Below, one piece after another: positions 1-8,761 of a stretch of 64,000 nucleotides of DNA (position 1 is its first letter; every line of letters starts with the position of its first letter). This stretch comes from Tabrizicola sp. GTDB taxonomy: Bacteria; Pseudomonadota; Alphaproteobacteria; Rhodobacterales; Rhodobacteraceae. The DNA lies in the NCBI RefSeq assembly GCF_030694085.1, contig NZ_JAUXZE010000056.1, positions 218,919-282,918 on the forward strand. Direction: 5' to 3'. The notes beneath the pieces were generated by a model. The model was not told the DNA's origin and made no database searches. It saw only the letters and a list, made by a program, of their open reading frames with translations. The position numbers were made by a program, and so were the translations under genes.

Positions 1-21
1 GGCGCCAAGGAGAGTGTTTCG

Positions 22-444
22 ATGAAGGCCGAGGTTTTCCTCCCCGATGATTATCGTCCCGCCGAGGACGAGCCGTTCATGAACGACCGGCAGCTGGAGT
101 ACTTCCGCCGGAAGCTCTTGATCTGGAAGCAGGAACTTCTTGACCAGTCGGCCGAGACCATCGACAGCCTGCAAGACAGCGCCCGCAATGTGCCCGACAT
201 CGCAGACCGTGCGTCGGAAGAAACCGACCGGGCCCTGGAACTGCGCACCCGCGACCGCCAACGCAAGCTGGTAGCCAAGATCGACGCCGCGCTGCGCCGG
301 ATCGACAATGGCGAATTCGGCTACTGCGAAGTGACCGGCGAGCCGATCAGCCTCAAGCGTCTTGACGCGCGGCCCATCGCGACAATGACGCTGGAAGCGC
401 AGGAAAAGCATGAACGCCGCGAAAAGGTTCATCGCGACGACTAA
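22..444 (+). CDS. dksA: RNA polymerase-binding transcription factor DksA
   Basis: 140 aa; DksA/TraR style coiled coil and C-terminal 'RIDNGEFGYCEVTGEPISLKRLDARPIATMTLEAQEKHE'. Confidence 0.93.
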   Translation: MKAEVFLPDDYRPAEDEPFMNDRQLEYFRRKLLIWKQELLDQSAETIDSLQDSARNVPDIADRASEETDRALELRTRDRQRKLVAKIDAALRRIDNGEFGYCEVTGEPISLKRLDARPIATMTLEAQEKHERREKVHRDD

Positions 445-462
445 GCAGGAAGGGGGCCGGCG

Positions 463-876
463 ATGTCCAGCCCATCCGCCAGACGGCTGACCGGGGGCTG
501 CTATTGCGGCGCGGTCGGCTACACGGTTGCCGACAGCTTCGATTACGCGCTGAACTGCCACTGTGGCAACTGCCGCCGGACAACGGGGGCGGCATGCAAG
601 CCTTTCGCCGGTATCCCGCGCGACCGTCTGGCCCTGACGCAGGGCGCTGACCGGCTTTTGGTCAATGGCGACGACCGGACCAACAACACGCATTGCGCCA
701 CCTGCGGCTCGCTTCTCTATTCCGTGGTCCGGGACGGCGAATGGGTCCATGTTACGATGGGCACCCTGATCGACGTGCCCAGCATCCGGCCCTCGGCGCA
801 TATCTTTGTCGGGTCCAAGGCGTCATGGCACGACATCACCGATGACCTGCCGCAATATCAGGAGTTCCCCGAATGA
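463..876 (+). CDS. GFA family (glutathione-dependent formaldehyde-activating-like) protein
   Basis: 'GGCYCGAVGY...NCHCGNCRRTTGA...CATCGSLLYS' zinc-binding Cys pattern. Confidence 0.88.
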   Translation: MSSPSARRLTGGCYCGAVGYTVADSFDYALNCHCGNCRRTTGAACKPFAGIPRDRLALTQGADRLLVNGDDRTNNTHCATCGSLLYSVVRDGEWVHVTMGTLIDVPSIRPSAHIFVGSKASWHDITDDLPQYQEFPE

Positions 877-2057
877 CCCTGATCGGGCAGCCAGTCACCA
901 TTATCGGCGCAGGCGTGGCCGGCCTTGCTGCCGCGCGGGCGCTTGCCATGCGGGGGGCGAAGGTCACCGTCCTGGAACAGGCCGACGCGATCCGCGAGGT
1001 TGGGGCGGGTCTGCAGATCTCTCCCAATGGGGCCTGCGTGCTGCGCGCTTTGGGACTGCAATCCGCGCTTGATGCCGCCTCGATGCGGGCCGAGGCGGTT
1101 CATCTGATCGACGGCCCTGACGGAGAGCTGGTCACCCGCCTTGATCTTGCCCGGCTGCGCCCCGACAAAGGCTACCATTTCCTGCACCGCGCCGACCTTA
1201 TCGACCTGCTCCTCAGGGGCGCGACCGAGGCGGGCGTCACCCTCCGCCTTTTGTCGCGCATCGCTTCGGTCGACCTGTCCGGCCCGCACCCGGCCGTGGT
1301 GCTGGAGACAGAAGAGCGGATCGAAATGCCGCTTCTTGTCGGTGCCGACGGACTGCACTCGAAAACCCGCGCGGCTCTGAACGGGGCCGAGCAGCCCTTC
1401 TTTACCCACCAGGTTGCCTGGCGGTCCGTGATCCCCTGCGAACCCGGCGCGGCGCCGATTGCCGAAGTCCACATGGGCCCCGGCCGTCATCTCGTCAGCT
1501 ACCCCTTGCGTGGCGGCACCTTGCGCAACATCGTCGCCGTAGAGGAACGTGCGAAATGGGCCGAGGAAAGCTGGACGCTTCGCGATGACAGCATGGACCT
1601 GCGGCTGGCCTTCGCAGGCTTCTCGCCGCGGGTGCGTGGCTGGCTTGACCGCGTCGAAGACCCCTGGCTCTGGGGCCTTTTCCGACACACGGTCGCGCCG
1701 ACCTGGGTAAGACCAATGGGGCAGGGCGGCGTGGCTCTTCTTGGCGACGCGGCCCACCCGACGCTTCCGTTCCTCGCACAAGGCGCGTCGATGGGCCTGG
1801 AAGACGCCTGGGTCCTTGCCCATGCGCTTGCCACCCACGAAAGTCCGGCCGTCGCGCTTGCCGCCTACCAGACGCTCCGCAAACCGCGCACTGCCCGCAT
1901 CGTGGCCGCCGCAAGCGCCAATGCGCGGGGCTACCACCTTTCGGGCTTGCCCAGGATGATCGGCCACACCGGGCTGCGCCTGCTGGGACGCCTCTCACCC
2001 GGCGCAATGCTCAGCCGCTTCGACTGGCTCTACGGGCACGACGTCACGCAGGGGTAG
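873..2057 (+). CDS. FAD-dependent monooxygenase (salicylate hydroxylase-like)
   Basis: GxGxxG 'IIGAGVAGLAAARALAMRGAKVTVLEQ', 'ADGLHSKTR', 'LLGDAAHPTLPFLAQGASMGLEDA'. Confidence 0.9.
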   Translation: MTLIGQPVTIIGAGVAGLAAARALAMRGAKVTVLEQADAIREVGAGLQISPNGACVLRALGLQSALDAASMRAEAVHLIDGPDGELVTRLDLARLRPDKGYHFLHRADLIDLLLRGATEAGVTLRLLSRIASVDLSGPHPAVVLETEERIEMPLLVGADGLHSKTRAALNGAEQPFFTHQVAWRSVIPCEPGAAPIAEVHMGPGRHLVSYPLRGGTLRNIVAVEERAKWAEESWTLRDDSMDLRLAFAGFSPRVRGWLDRVEDPWLWGLFRHTVAPTWVRPMGQGGVALLGDAAHPTLPFLAQGASMGLEDAWVLAHALATHESPAVALAAYQTLRKPRTARIVAAASANARGYHLSGLPRMIGHTGLRLLGRLSPGAMLSRFDWLYGHDVTQG

Positions 2058-2088
2058 ACCTGCCTGGCGGACACAGGCGCGGCCGGGA

Positions 2089-2381
2089 TCAATCCAGGCC
2101 GAAGATCTGGTAGTCCCGCTTGATCCCTGCCGTCGCCGCTGCACAGGCCGAACCGTGTGTCCGGCCTTGATGATGGGCAAATGCGGCTTTGGTCCGAAAA
2201 TGCTCTGATACCAACCAGATCAGCGGATCCGGCGAGGGTCGACCGCGAAGGACAGGCAACCCGGCTCTGCCCTGGTCAGCCGAACGTGCTCGGGAAGATG
2301 CGTCCGCAGGGTCTCCACGTCCTCCTGGAAGGCGCAGACAAGATGCCCCGTCAACCGAACTTCCCCGTCGCGCATCCTCAT
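2089..2381 (-). pseudogene. Antibiotic biosynthesis monooxygenase (ABM)-like small protein, apparently frameshifted
   Basis: Minus-strand 'MRMRDGEVRLTGHLVCAFQEDVETLRTHLPEHVRLTRAEPGCLSFAVDP' continues in another frame as 'PLIWLVSEHFRTKAAFAHHQGRTHGSACAAATAGIKRDYQIFGLD*'. Confidence 0.65.
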
Positions 2382-2411
2382 TCCTTTAAGGGATTCCGCA
2401 GGTGACACTCC

Positions 2412-2482
2412 CTTCCAGAGAGTTAACGCCCACGGGTAAGGCTTTGATTTAGCATCCAACTGCACGATGCCCAGCGTGGACA
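2412..2482 (-). repeat. Composite intergenic element, copy A
   Basis: Minus strand TGTCCACGCTGGGCA (2468-2482), 33 nt, CGTGGGCGTTAA (2423-2434). Confidence 0.55.
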
Positions 2483-2483
2483 C

Positions 2484-3263
2484 CTAGGCGGCGATTGCGA
2501 CCCAGACCGGGACGTGGTCGCTTGGCTTGTCCCCGCCCCTGACCGCCTTGTCGATGCCCGCCGACTCCAGCCGGTCCGCCGCCTGGGGACTGCACATCAC
2601 ATGGTCGATCCGTATCCCGTTGTTCCGCTCCCACGCCCCGGCCTGATAATCCCAGAACGTGTAGACCCCAGGGGAGGTGTCCCGCACCCGCACCGCATCC
2701 GTGAGCCCCAGGTTCGCCAGCCGCCGGAACGCCGCCCGGCTTTCGGGCAGGAACAGCGCATCGTTGACCCAGACCTCCGGCTTCGCCGCATCCACTGGCT
2801 GCGGGATGACGTTGTAGTCGCCGAGGCAGATGAACGGTTCCTCCGCGGCCAGCAGCTCCCGCACCCGCACCTCCATCCGCGCCATCCAGGCCAGCTTGTA
2901 ATCATACTTCGGTCCCGGAGCCGGGTTCCCGTTCGGCAGGTACAGCCCGCAGACCCTGACCGGCCGCCCCGCATCCACCACCGCCTCGATCCAGCGCGCC
3001 TGTTCGTCCTCCGGGTCCCCTGGCAAGCCCCGCCGCACATCGCTCAACGGCAGCTTCGACAGGATCGCCACCCCGTTGAACCCCTTCTGGCCATGCGTCT
3101 CGACCCGGTAGCCCATCGCCTCGATTTCGGCGCGGGGAAAGCCCTCGTCCACCGACTTGATCTCCTGCAAGCAGACGACGTCCGGCGCCGCCTGCTCCAG
3201 CCAGGCCTTCAAGGCCTCGATCCGCGCCTTGATCCCGTTGATGTTGAACGTCGCCAGCTTCAT
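2484..3263 (-). CDS. xth: Exodeoxyribonuclease III
   Basis: 'MKLATFNINGIKARIEALKAWLEQAAPDVVCLQEIKS...GDYNVIP...RIDHVMCSPQ...PSDHVPVWV'. Confidence 0.93.
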   Translation of the reverse strand: MKLATFNINGIKARIEALKAWLEQAAPDVVCLQEIKSVDEGFPRAEIEAMGYRVETHGQKGFNGVAILSKLPLSDVRRGLPGDPEDEQARWIEAVVDAGRPVRVCGLYLPNGNPAPGPKYDYKLAWMARMEVRVRELLAAEEPFICLGDYNVIPQPVDAAKPEVWVNDALFLPESRAAFRRLANLGLTDAVRVRDTSPGVYTFWDYQAGAWERNNGIRIDHVMCSPQAADRLESAGIDKAVRGGDKPSDHVPVWVAIAA

Positions 3264-3309
3264 GCTCAGGTCCTCCGTCCCCCGACCCTAGGACGACCGA
3301 CGCACAGGC

Positions 3310-4044
3310 TCAACCCGTCTGGCGCATCGGCAGCTTTGCCGCCGCCAGCCACATCGCATCCAGCCGGTCCAGAGCCGCGACATCGAACCGCCCCGGCTCC
3401 TCCCAGTAACGGCCCGAGGGCACGAGATACCCAAGCTCCGCCTCAAGCCGCAGCGCCGCCTCGACCGCCGCCCGGTTCCCCACGAAGGGCACCGCACCCG
3501 CAACCTCGCTTTGCTTTTGCCTTGGAAAGACCAGCCGCGACGGCCCGGTGGACAGGTTCACCATCGCGCAACCCTGGCGCGCTGCAAGCAGCATAAGACG
3601 CGCCGACTTCGCCTCAAGGCAGCGCAAGGTCACATCCGGGCGCAAGGGATCAGGAGTGCCGGTCCCGTAGAAATGGGTTGGACCCGCTTTGGGATAGTGC
3701 ATGTCGCAGCCATAGGCCGCAATCACACTGGGTTTCAGCGCGCACAGCGCCCAATAAGCCGCCGTAAATGCCATTGTTGCGCCAGCGTAAACAAATCCCC
3801 CGTAATCATTTTGCGCCGAAACAAAGTCCGCCTCGGTCACAACCCGTTGGCCCGGACCGGCAACCGCTTGTCGCTCGGCAGGAAAATCATAGGGATGGAT
3901 CGCCAAGTCCCAATCCGGCCGGACCCGCCAGGCATTGTTGATCGCCAGCACCAGATCGAACGGCTCGCGCGGCCAGTTTGCCGCCTCCGCCGCCATCGGA
4001 GCCGAGCCCAGCATCAGAACCCGCATGGATTGTCCCTCAATCAT
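3310..4044 (-). CDS. Hypothetical protein
   Basis: Long ORF with good coding bias between xth and the HesB-like gene; no family recognised with confidence. Confidence 0.6.
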   Translation of the reverse strand: MIEGQSMRVLMLGSAPMAAEAANWPREPFDLVLAINNAWRVRPDWDLAIHPYDFPAERQAVAGPGQRVVTEADFVSAQNDYGGFVYAGATMAFTAAYWALCALKPSVIAAYGCDMHYPKAGPTHFYGTGTPDPLRPDVTLRCLEAKSARLMLLAARQGCAMVNLSTGPSRLVFPRQKQSEVAGAVPFVGNRAAVEAALRLEAELGYLVPSGRYWEEPGRFDVAALDRLDAMWLAAAKLPMRQTG

Positions 4045-4088
4045 CCGTTGCCCCGCAAGCTAGTCCGCCCGGGCAGCGCGGCGAGGGG

Positions 4089-4454
4089 TCACATCGAAAA
4101 ACTGGTGCCGCAGCCGCAGCTTGTCTTTGCGTTCGGGTTCTCGACGACAAAGCGCGCACCGATCAGCTCGTCGGTGAAATCGATCACGGCGTTCGACAGG
4201 AAGGGCAGGCTGACCTGATCGACCACAACCCGCTGGCCGTCCTTCTCCAGCACCAGATCATCTGCTGCCGGCGCATCCAGCGTGATCGAATACTGAAAGC
4301 CCGAGCAGCCGCCGCCATCCACGGCGACACGCAGCGGCTTCACCTCGCCCATAGCTTCGGCGATTTCGGCCAGCCTTGCAAAGGCCCGGTCCGTGACTTT
4401 CGGCGGCAGCGTCAGTTCCATGACTGTTCCCGTATCCTTCGGCGTCCCGGACAA
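4089..4454 (-). CDS. erpA: HesB/IscA-type iron-sulfur cluster insertion protein
   Basis: 'LRVAVDGGGCSGFQYSITLD...FVVENPNAKTSCGCGTSFSM' conserved A-type carrier cysteines. Confidence 0.9.
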   Translation of the reverse strand: MSGTPKDTGTVMELTLPPKVTDRAFARLAEIAEAMGEVKPLRVAVDGGGCSGFQYSITLDAPAADDLVLEKDGQRVVVDQVSLPFLSNAVIDFTDELIGARFVVENPNAKTSCGCGTSFSM

Positions 4455-4495
4455 ATATATGGACTCGGACCGCGCCTCACAAGGACAAGCCCCGC

Positions 4496-5680
4496 ATGCT
4501 CGCCCCTTATGCCTGCCAACCCGATGCCAGCCGTGGCAGGCTGTGGCCCGAACGGCTGTCTTCGTTCCGCTCGCCCTACCAGCGCGACCGGGACCGGATC
4601 ATCCATTCCAGCGCATTCCGGCGGCTGAAACACAAGACGCAGGTCTTTGTCGAACACGAGGGCGACTACTATCGCACCCGCCTGACCCACACGATCGAGG
4701 TGGCGCAGGTCGCCCGCACCATCGCCGGGGTGCTTGGCCTGAACACCGACCTTGCCGAGGCCGTGGCCCTGGCCCACGATCTTGGACACACCCCCTTCGG
4801 CCACACCGGCGAGGACGCGATGGAGCGGCTGATGGCCCCCTATGGCGGCTTTGACCACAACGCGCAGGCGCTGCGGATCGTGACCCGCCTTGAACGCCAC
4901 TACGCCGACTTCGACGGGTTGAACCTCACTTGGGAAACCCTTGAAGGCATTGCGAAACACAACGGACCCGTCACCGGACCGAACGCCGATGCAAAGCATG
5001 AGGGCGTGTTGCCCTATGCGCTGGCGGAAGTGAACGCCCAGTGGGACCTCGACCTGCACACCCATGCCAGCGCCGAGGCGCAAGTGGCCGCCATCGCGGA
5101 TGACGTCGCCTATTCGCACCACGACCTGCACGACGGCCTGCGCTCGGGCCTGTTCTCAGAAGACGACCTTATGCAACTTCCCGTCACCGGCCCGGCGTTC
5201 GAGGAGGTCGACCGCACCTATCCCGGTCTGGACAAGATGCGCCGCCGCCATGAAGCCCTGCGCCGGGTCTTCGGCCGCATGGTCGAGGATGTGATCGCCG
5301 TCGCCCAGAACCGCCTGACCTCGGCCCAGCCGAAGTCGGTCGACGACATCCGCGAGATGGGGACCACGGTGATCCGCTTCTCGAAACCGCTTTATCAAGA
5401 GCTGAAGGCGGTCCGCAGCTTCCTTTTCCACCGCATGTACCGCGCGCCCAGCGTCATGGCGGTCCGGGCCGAGGTCACGCGGATGATCGACGACCTCTTT
5501 CCGCTGTTCATGAAGCAGCCCGACCTTCTGCCGCAGGAATGGCAAGGGGATGTGCAGGCCGCGACGGACGAGACCGCGCTTGCCCGCGTGGTTGCCGATT
5601 ACGTGGCAGGGATGACCGACCGCTTCGCGATCCAGGAACATGCGCGGCTTTTCGGCACGACACCCCCACCCGGGACCTGA
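4496..5680 (+). CDS. dgt: Deoxyguanosinetriphosphate triphosphohydrolase-like protein
   Basis: HD-domain 'RTRLTHTIEVAQVARTIA...ALAHDLGHTPFGHTGEDAM...FDHNAQALRIVT'. Confidence 0.93.
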   Translation: MLAPYACQPDASRGRLWPERLSSFRSPYQRDRDRIIHSSAFRRLKHKTQVFVEHEGDYYRTRLTHTIEVAQVARTIAGVLGLNTDLAEAVALAHDLGHTPFGHTGEDAMERLMAPYGGFDHNAQALRIVTRLERHYADFDGLNLTWETLEGIAKHNGPVTGPNADAKHEGVLPYALAEVNAQWDLDLHTHASAEAQVAAIADDVAYSHHDLHDGLRSGLFSEDDLMQLPVTGPAFEEVDRTYPGLDKMRRRHEALRRVFGRMVEDVIAVAQNRLTSAQPKSVDDIREMGTTVIRFSKPLYQELKAVRSFLFHRMYRAPSVMAVRAEVTRMIDDLFPLFMKQPDLLPQEWQGDVQAATDETALARVVADYVAGMTDRFAIQEHARLFGTTPPPGT

Positions 5681-5698
5681 TCTGCGGCGATGCGGGAG

Positions 5699-5719
5699 GT
5701 CCCGGGTCAAGCCCGGGAT
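5699..5719. terminator. Hairpin in the convergent dgt/dsbB gap
   Basis: GTCCCGGGTCAAGCCCGGGAT: stem CCCGGG/CCCGGG. Confidence 0.4.
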
Positions 5720-5725
5720 GGGCCC

Positions 5726-6193
5726 TCAGGCCGCCCGCGCCGCCTTGACCCAGAGCCCCGCGAAGATCACCGACAGGATCGCGTTCCAACCGGCCATCGA
5801 GATCCCCAGCATCTGCCAGGCGATCTCGTCGCAGCGCACCACGGCGGCCACGTCCTTTGACGGGTCCAGCAGATCCGCCGTCGAAATGCCTGCGATCGAC
5901 CCCGCAGTGCAAGACGCCAGGCCTTCCCACCAGAGCTGCTCGACGCCGACGTGGAAGATGCCGATCCCGGCCGTCGCCAGCGCGGCCAGCGCGCCTGCCC
6001 ATGCCAGCCCGCGCCAGCCGGTCAGCAGTGCCAGAGCCCCGATCCCGATGGCCGCGGCGTGTGGCCAGCGCTGCCACAGGCAAAGCTGGCAGGGTGCAAG
6101 GCCGCCGACATACTGGAAGGCGAAGGCCCCGCCCAGCAGGGCCACCGAGCCCAGGGTGGCGACCAGGATCAGGGTGCGGCTCGACAGGGACAT
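5726..6193 (-). CDS. dsbB: Disulfide bond formation protein B
   Basis: Four-helix membrane protein with 'GGLAPCQLCLWQRWPH' CxxC and later Cys pair. Confidence 0.88.
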   Translation of the reverse strand: MSLSSRTLILVATLGSVALLGGAFAFQYVGGLAPCQLCLWQRWPHAAAIGIGALALLTGWRGLAWAGALAALATAGIGIFHVGVEQLWWEGLASCTAGSIAGISTADLLDPSKDVAAVVRCDEIAWQMLGISMAGWNAILSVIFAGLWVKAARAA

Positions 6194-6372
6194 GGCTTGC
6201 TCTCGGACAATGGGGCCGCGACGGGGCGCGGCGGGGCGGGGCGCGGCGCGACCATAGGCCGGAGGGCGGACAAGGGAAAGAGGAACCGAAGTCGCGGGGC
6301 AGGGGTTCTCATTCCGGCTTCCGATGCGGTCGCGGGGCGGATAGGATTTCCGAGAACCGGGGGTGGGCGCGG

Positions 6373-6445
6373 GTTAAGGATTCGTGAATGCCCACGGCCA
6401 AGGCATTGGATTTGCAGGGGAAGGGCGGATTGTCCACTGTGGACA
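6373..6445 (-). repeat. Composite intergenic element, copy B
   Basis: Minus strand TGTCCACAGTGGACA (6431-6445), 34 nt, CGTGGGC (6390-6396) ATTCACGAATCCTTAA. Confidence 0.65.
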
Positions 6446-6470
6446 CCGACCCACAGGAAAGGGTGACGAC

Positions 6471-7331
6471 ATGCAGTGGCGCGGGCGCAGGGGCAGCAGC
6501 AACATCGAGGACCGGCGCCGGATGGGTGGCGGCGGGGCCGCGCGGGTAGGCGGGATCGGCGGGGTCGGGGCTGTCGTCGTCTTCCTGATCGCCATGTTCC
6601 TGGGGGTGGACCCCAGCCAGTTGCTCGGCCCCGAAGGAACCGGCGGCACCACCTCCTCTGCCCCGGTCGAGTTGACCGCAGAGGACCGTGCCGAGGGTGA
6701 ATTCGTCTCGGTCGTCCTGGCCGATACCGAGGAAATCTGGACCCGTGTCTTCAAGGACCAGCTTGGCCAGCAGTATCGCCCCGCCACGCTGGTCCTCTTC
6801 AAGGAGGGAACCCGCTCCGCCTGCGGGGGCGCGACCGAGGCAACCGGGCCGTTCTACTGCCCGATGGACCGGAAGGTGTACCTGGACACCGCCTTCTTCA
6901 CGACGATGCACCGCCGCCTCGGCGCCTCGGGCGACTTCGCCGCCGCTTACGTCGTCGCCCACGAGATCGGCCACCACGTCCAGAACGAGCTTGGCATCCT
7001 GGAGGAAGCGACCCGCGTCCGTCAGCAGGTCAGCCAGGAGGAATCGAATGCGATTTCGGTTCGGGTCGAGCTGCAGGCCGACTGCCTGTCCGGCATCTGG
7101 GCACGCGAGGCCGCTCAGTCGCTGGGGACAGTCGAACGCGGTGATCTGGAAGAGGCAGTGAACGCCGCCCGCCAGATCGGGGACGACACCCTGCAGCGCA
7201 ATGCCGGCCAGCGCCCGATGCCCCATACCTTCACCCACGGCACGTCAGAGCAGCGGTCGCGATGGTTCATGATCGGCCTCCAGTCTGGCCGTCTCGCTGA
7301 CTGCGATACCTTCGGAACCAACGATCTGTGA
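6471..7331 (+). CDS. Neutral zinc metallopeptidase (YpfJ/KPN_02809 type)
   Basis: 'MQWRGRRGSSNIEDRRRMGGGG...AYVVAHEIGHHVQNELG...QADCLSGIWA'; ATG at 6471 chosen over the longer ORF start. Confidence 0.9.
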   Translation: MQWRGRRGSSNIEDRRRMGGGGAARVGGIGGVGAVVVFLIAMFLGVDPSQLLGPEGTGGTTSSAPVELTAEDRAEGEFVSVVLADTEEIWTRVFKDQLGQQYRPATLVLFKEGTRSACGGATEATGPFYCPMDRKVYLDTAFFTTMHRRLGASGDFAAAYVVAHEIGHHVQNELGILEEATRVRQQVSQEESNAISVRVELQADCLSGIWAREAAQSLGTVERGDLEEAVNAARQIGDDTLQRNAGQRPMPHTFTHGTSEQRSRWFMIGLQSGRLADCDTFGTNDL

Positions 7332-7375
7332 CGCGTTGACGGCGGGCTGCCAAGGTATTAGACGATCTTCCGGTG

Positions 7376-7459
7376 GCCCGAGTGGTGGAATGGTAGACGC
7401 AGGGGATTCAAAATCCTCCGCCGCAAGGCTTGCGAGTTCGAGTCTCGCCTCGGGCACCA
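7376..7459 (+). tRNA. tRNA-Leu (anticodon CAA), CCA encoded
   Basis: GCCCGAG...CTCGGGC acceptor stem + ACCA; anticodon loop TTCAAAA; long variable arm; GCGAG-TTCGAGT-CTCGC T arm. Confidence 0.95.
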
Positions 7460-7949
7460 CCCTCTCCCTGATTCGGCTTTTCAGTGACGCCTGAAAGGCA
7501 TCCTCCTCGGTTCGGGGCCAGTCCCGCAGTCCGTCGCCGTTTGCCCGGGGTTGGGAAACACTCGGTCCGACGGGCCGGCGGCGGAACGGTCGCAAGCAAC
7601 GGCATCACCAAGCCGTGACTGCACCCGCGCAAGGCATGTCGCAGATCGGGTTGAGTTGGTGAATAGAATACACGGTAAAATTGAAAGGACTTCTGGCAGG
7701 CCCGGTTAGCCGGGCCGATCTTCCAGCGATGACGGTCGTTTGCGCGAACAGAGCCAAGGCGGCGTGACAATCCCGCGTTGCACGCCACACGTCTCGGCTG
7801 AAAGTCGCCGGTGTTGTCCTTGTTTTCCAAGAACTTTCCCCTTCCCATCCCCCTGCTGGCAGGACTATCCAGAAGCAGGAACCCGGCCCTTTTCCCGCCG
7901 GGCGCCAAGTCGAACAGCAGGTCAACGACGCCAGGACGAGTATGCAAGA

Positions 7950-8576
7950 ATGACATTTGACACGCCCCTTTCCCCGAAGCCCCAAAGGTGCACGCCCTGC
8001 TTCACACCGGGCACCCTGATCACCACTCAGCGCGGCGAACTGCCGGTCGAATTCCTGTCCTCTGGCGACCGGGTCGTGACCCGCGACAACGGCATCCAGA
8101 CCGTGCGCTGGGTGGGAAAGACCCAGATGTTCCTGCACGACTTCCAGGCGGACCCGCATCTCCTGCCGGTGTTCATCCAGCAGGGGTCGCTGGGCAAGGG
8201 CTTGCCCGAACGTGACATGATGGTCTCGCCCAACCACCGCATCCTGGTGGCCAACAACCGGACCTCCGTCCGCTTTGCCGAGCGGGAAGTCCTGGTCGCG
8301 GCAAAGCACCTTGCTGCGCAGGGTGTGCATACCGTGCAGTCCAGTGGGACAACCTACATCCACTTCATGTGCGACCGGCACGAGGTGGTGCTAAGCAACG
8401 GGGTCTGGACCGAAACCTTCCACCCCGAGGACACCTCGCTGAAGGGAATCGGCAATGCGCAGCGGTTGGAGATCTTCGAGATCTTCCCCGAGCTTAAGAC
8501 CGAGGCAGGCCGTGCAGCCTATGGACAAAGCCGCTTCATCGCCGATGGCCCGCATCGCGCCGAAGCTGTGGTTTAA
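7950..8576 (+). CDS. Hint domain-containing protein (standalone, Hint_2-like)
   Basis: 'CTPCFTPGTLITTQRGELPVEFLSSGDRVVTRDNGIQTVRWVG...MVSPNHRIL...HEVVLSNGVWTETFHP'; about 16 residues precede the putative catalytic Cys. Confidence 0.85.
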   Translation: MTFDTPLSPKPQRCTPCFTPGTLITTQRGELPVEFLSSGDRVVTRDNGIQTVRWVGKTQMFLHDFQADPHLLPVFIQQGSLGKGLPERDMMVSPNHRILVANNRTSVRFAEREVLVAAKHLAAQGVHTVQSSGTTYIHFMCDRHEVVLSNGVWTETFHPEDTSLKGIGNAQRLEIFEIFPELKTEAGRAAYGQSRFIADGPHRAEAVV

Positions 8577-8761
8577 GGCAACACCTGGCCTCTCCCGCGC
8601 GCCTGATTGTGCAATGGCGTTGCAGGAGACGAGGGCCGTGCGCTAGTTAGAAGCAGCATTACGTAGAGACGTCATCAGAATGGCGCAAAGCTTCCCGGGT
8701 TCGGACACTGATCGAACACGAAAGCTGACTACGGCTGAGCTGCGAACGGGGACAGACAAGT

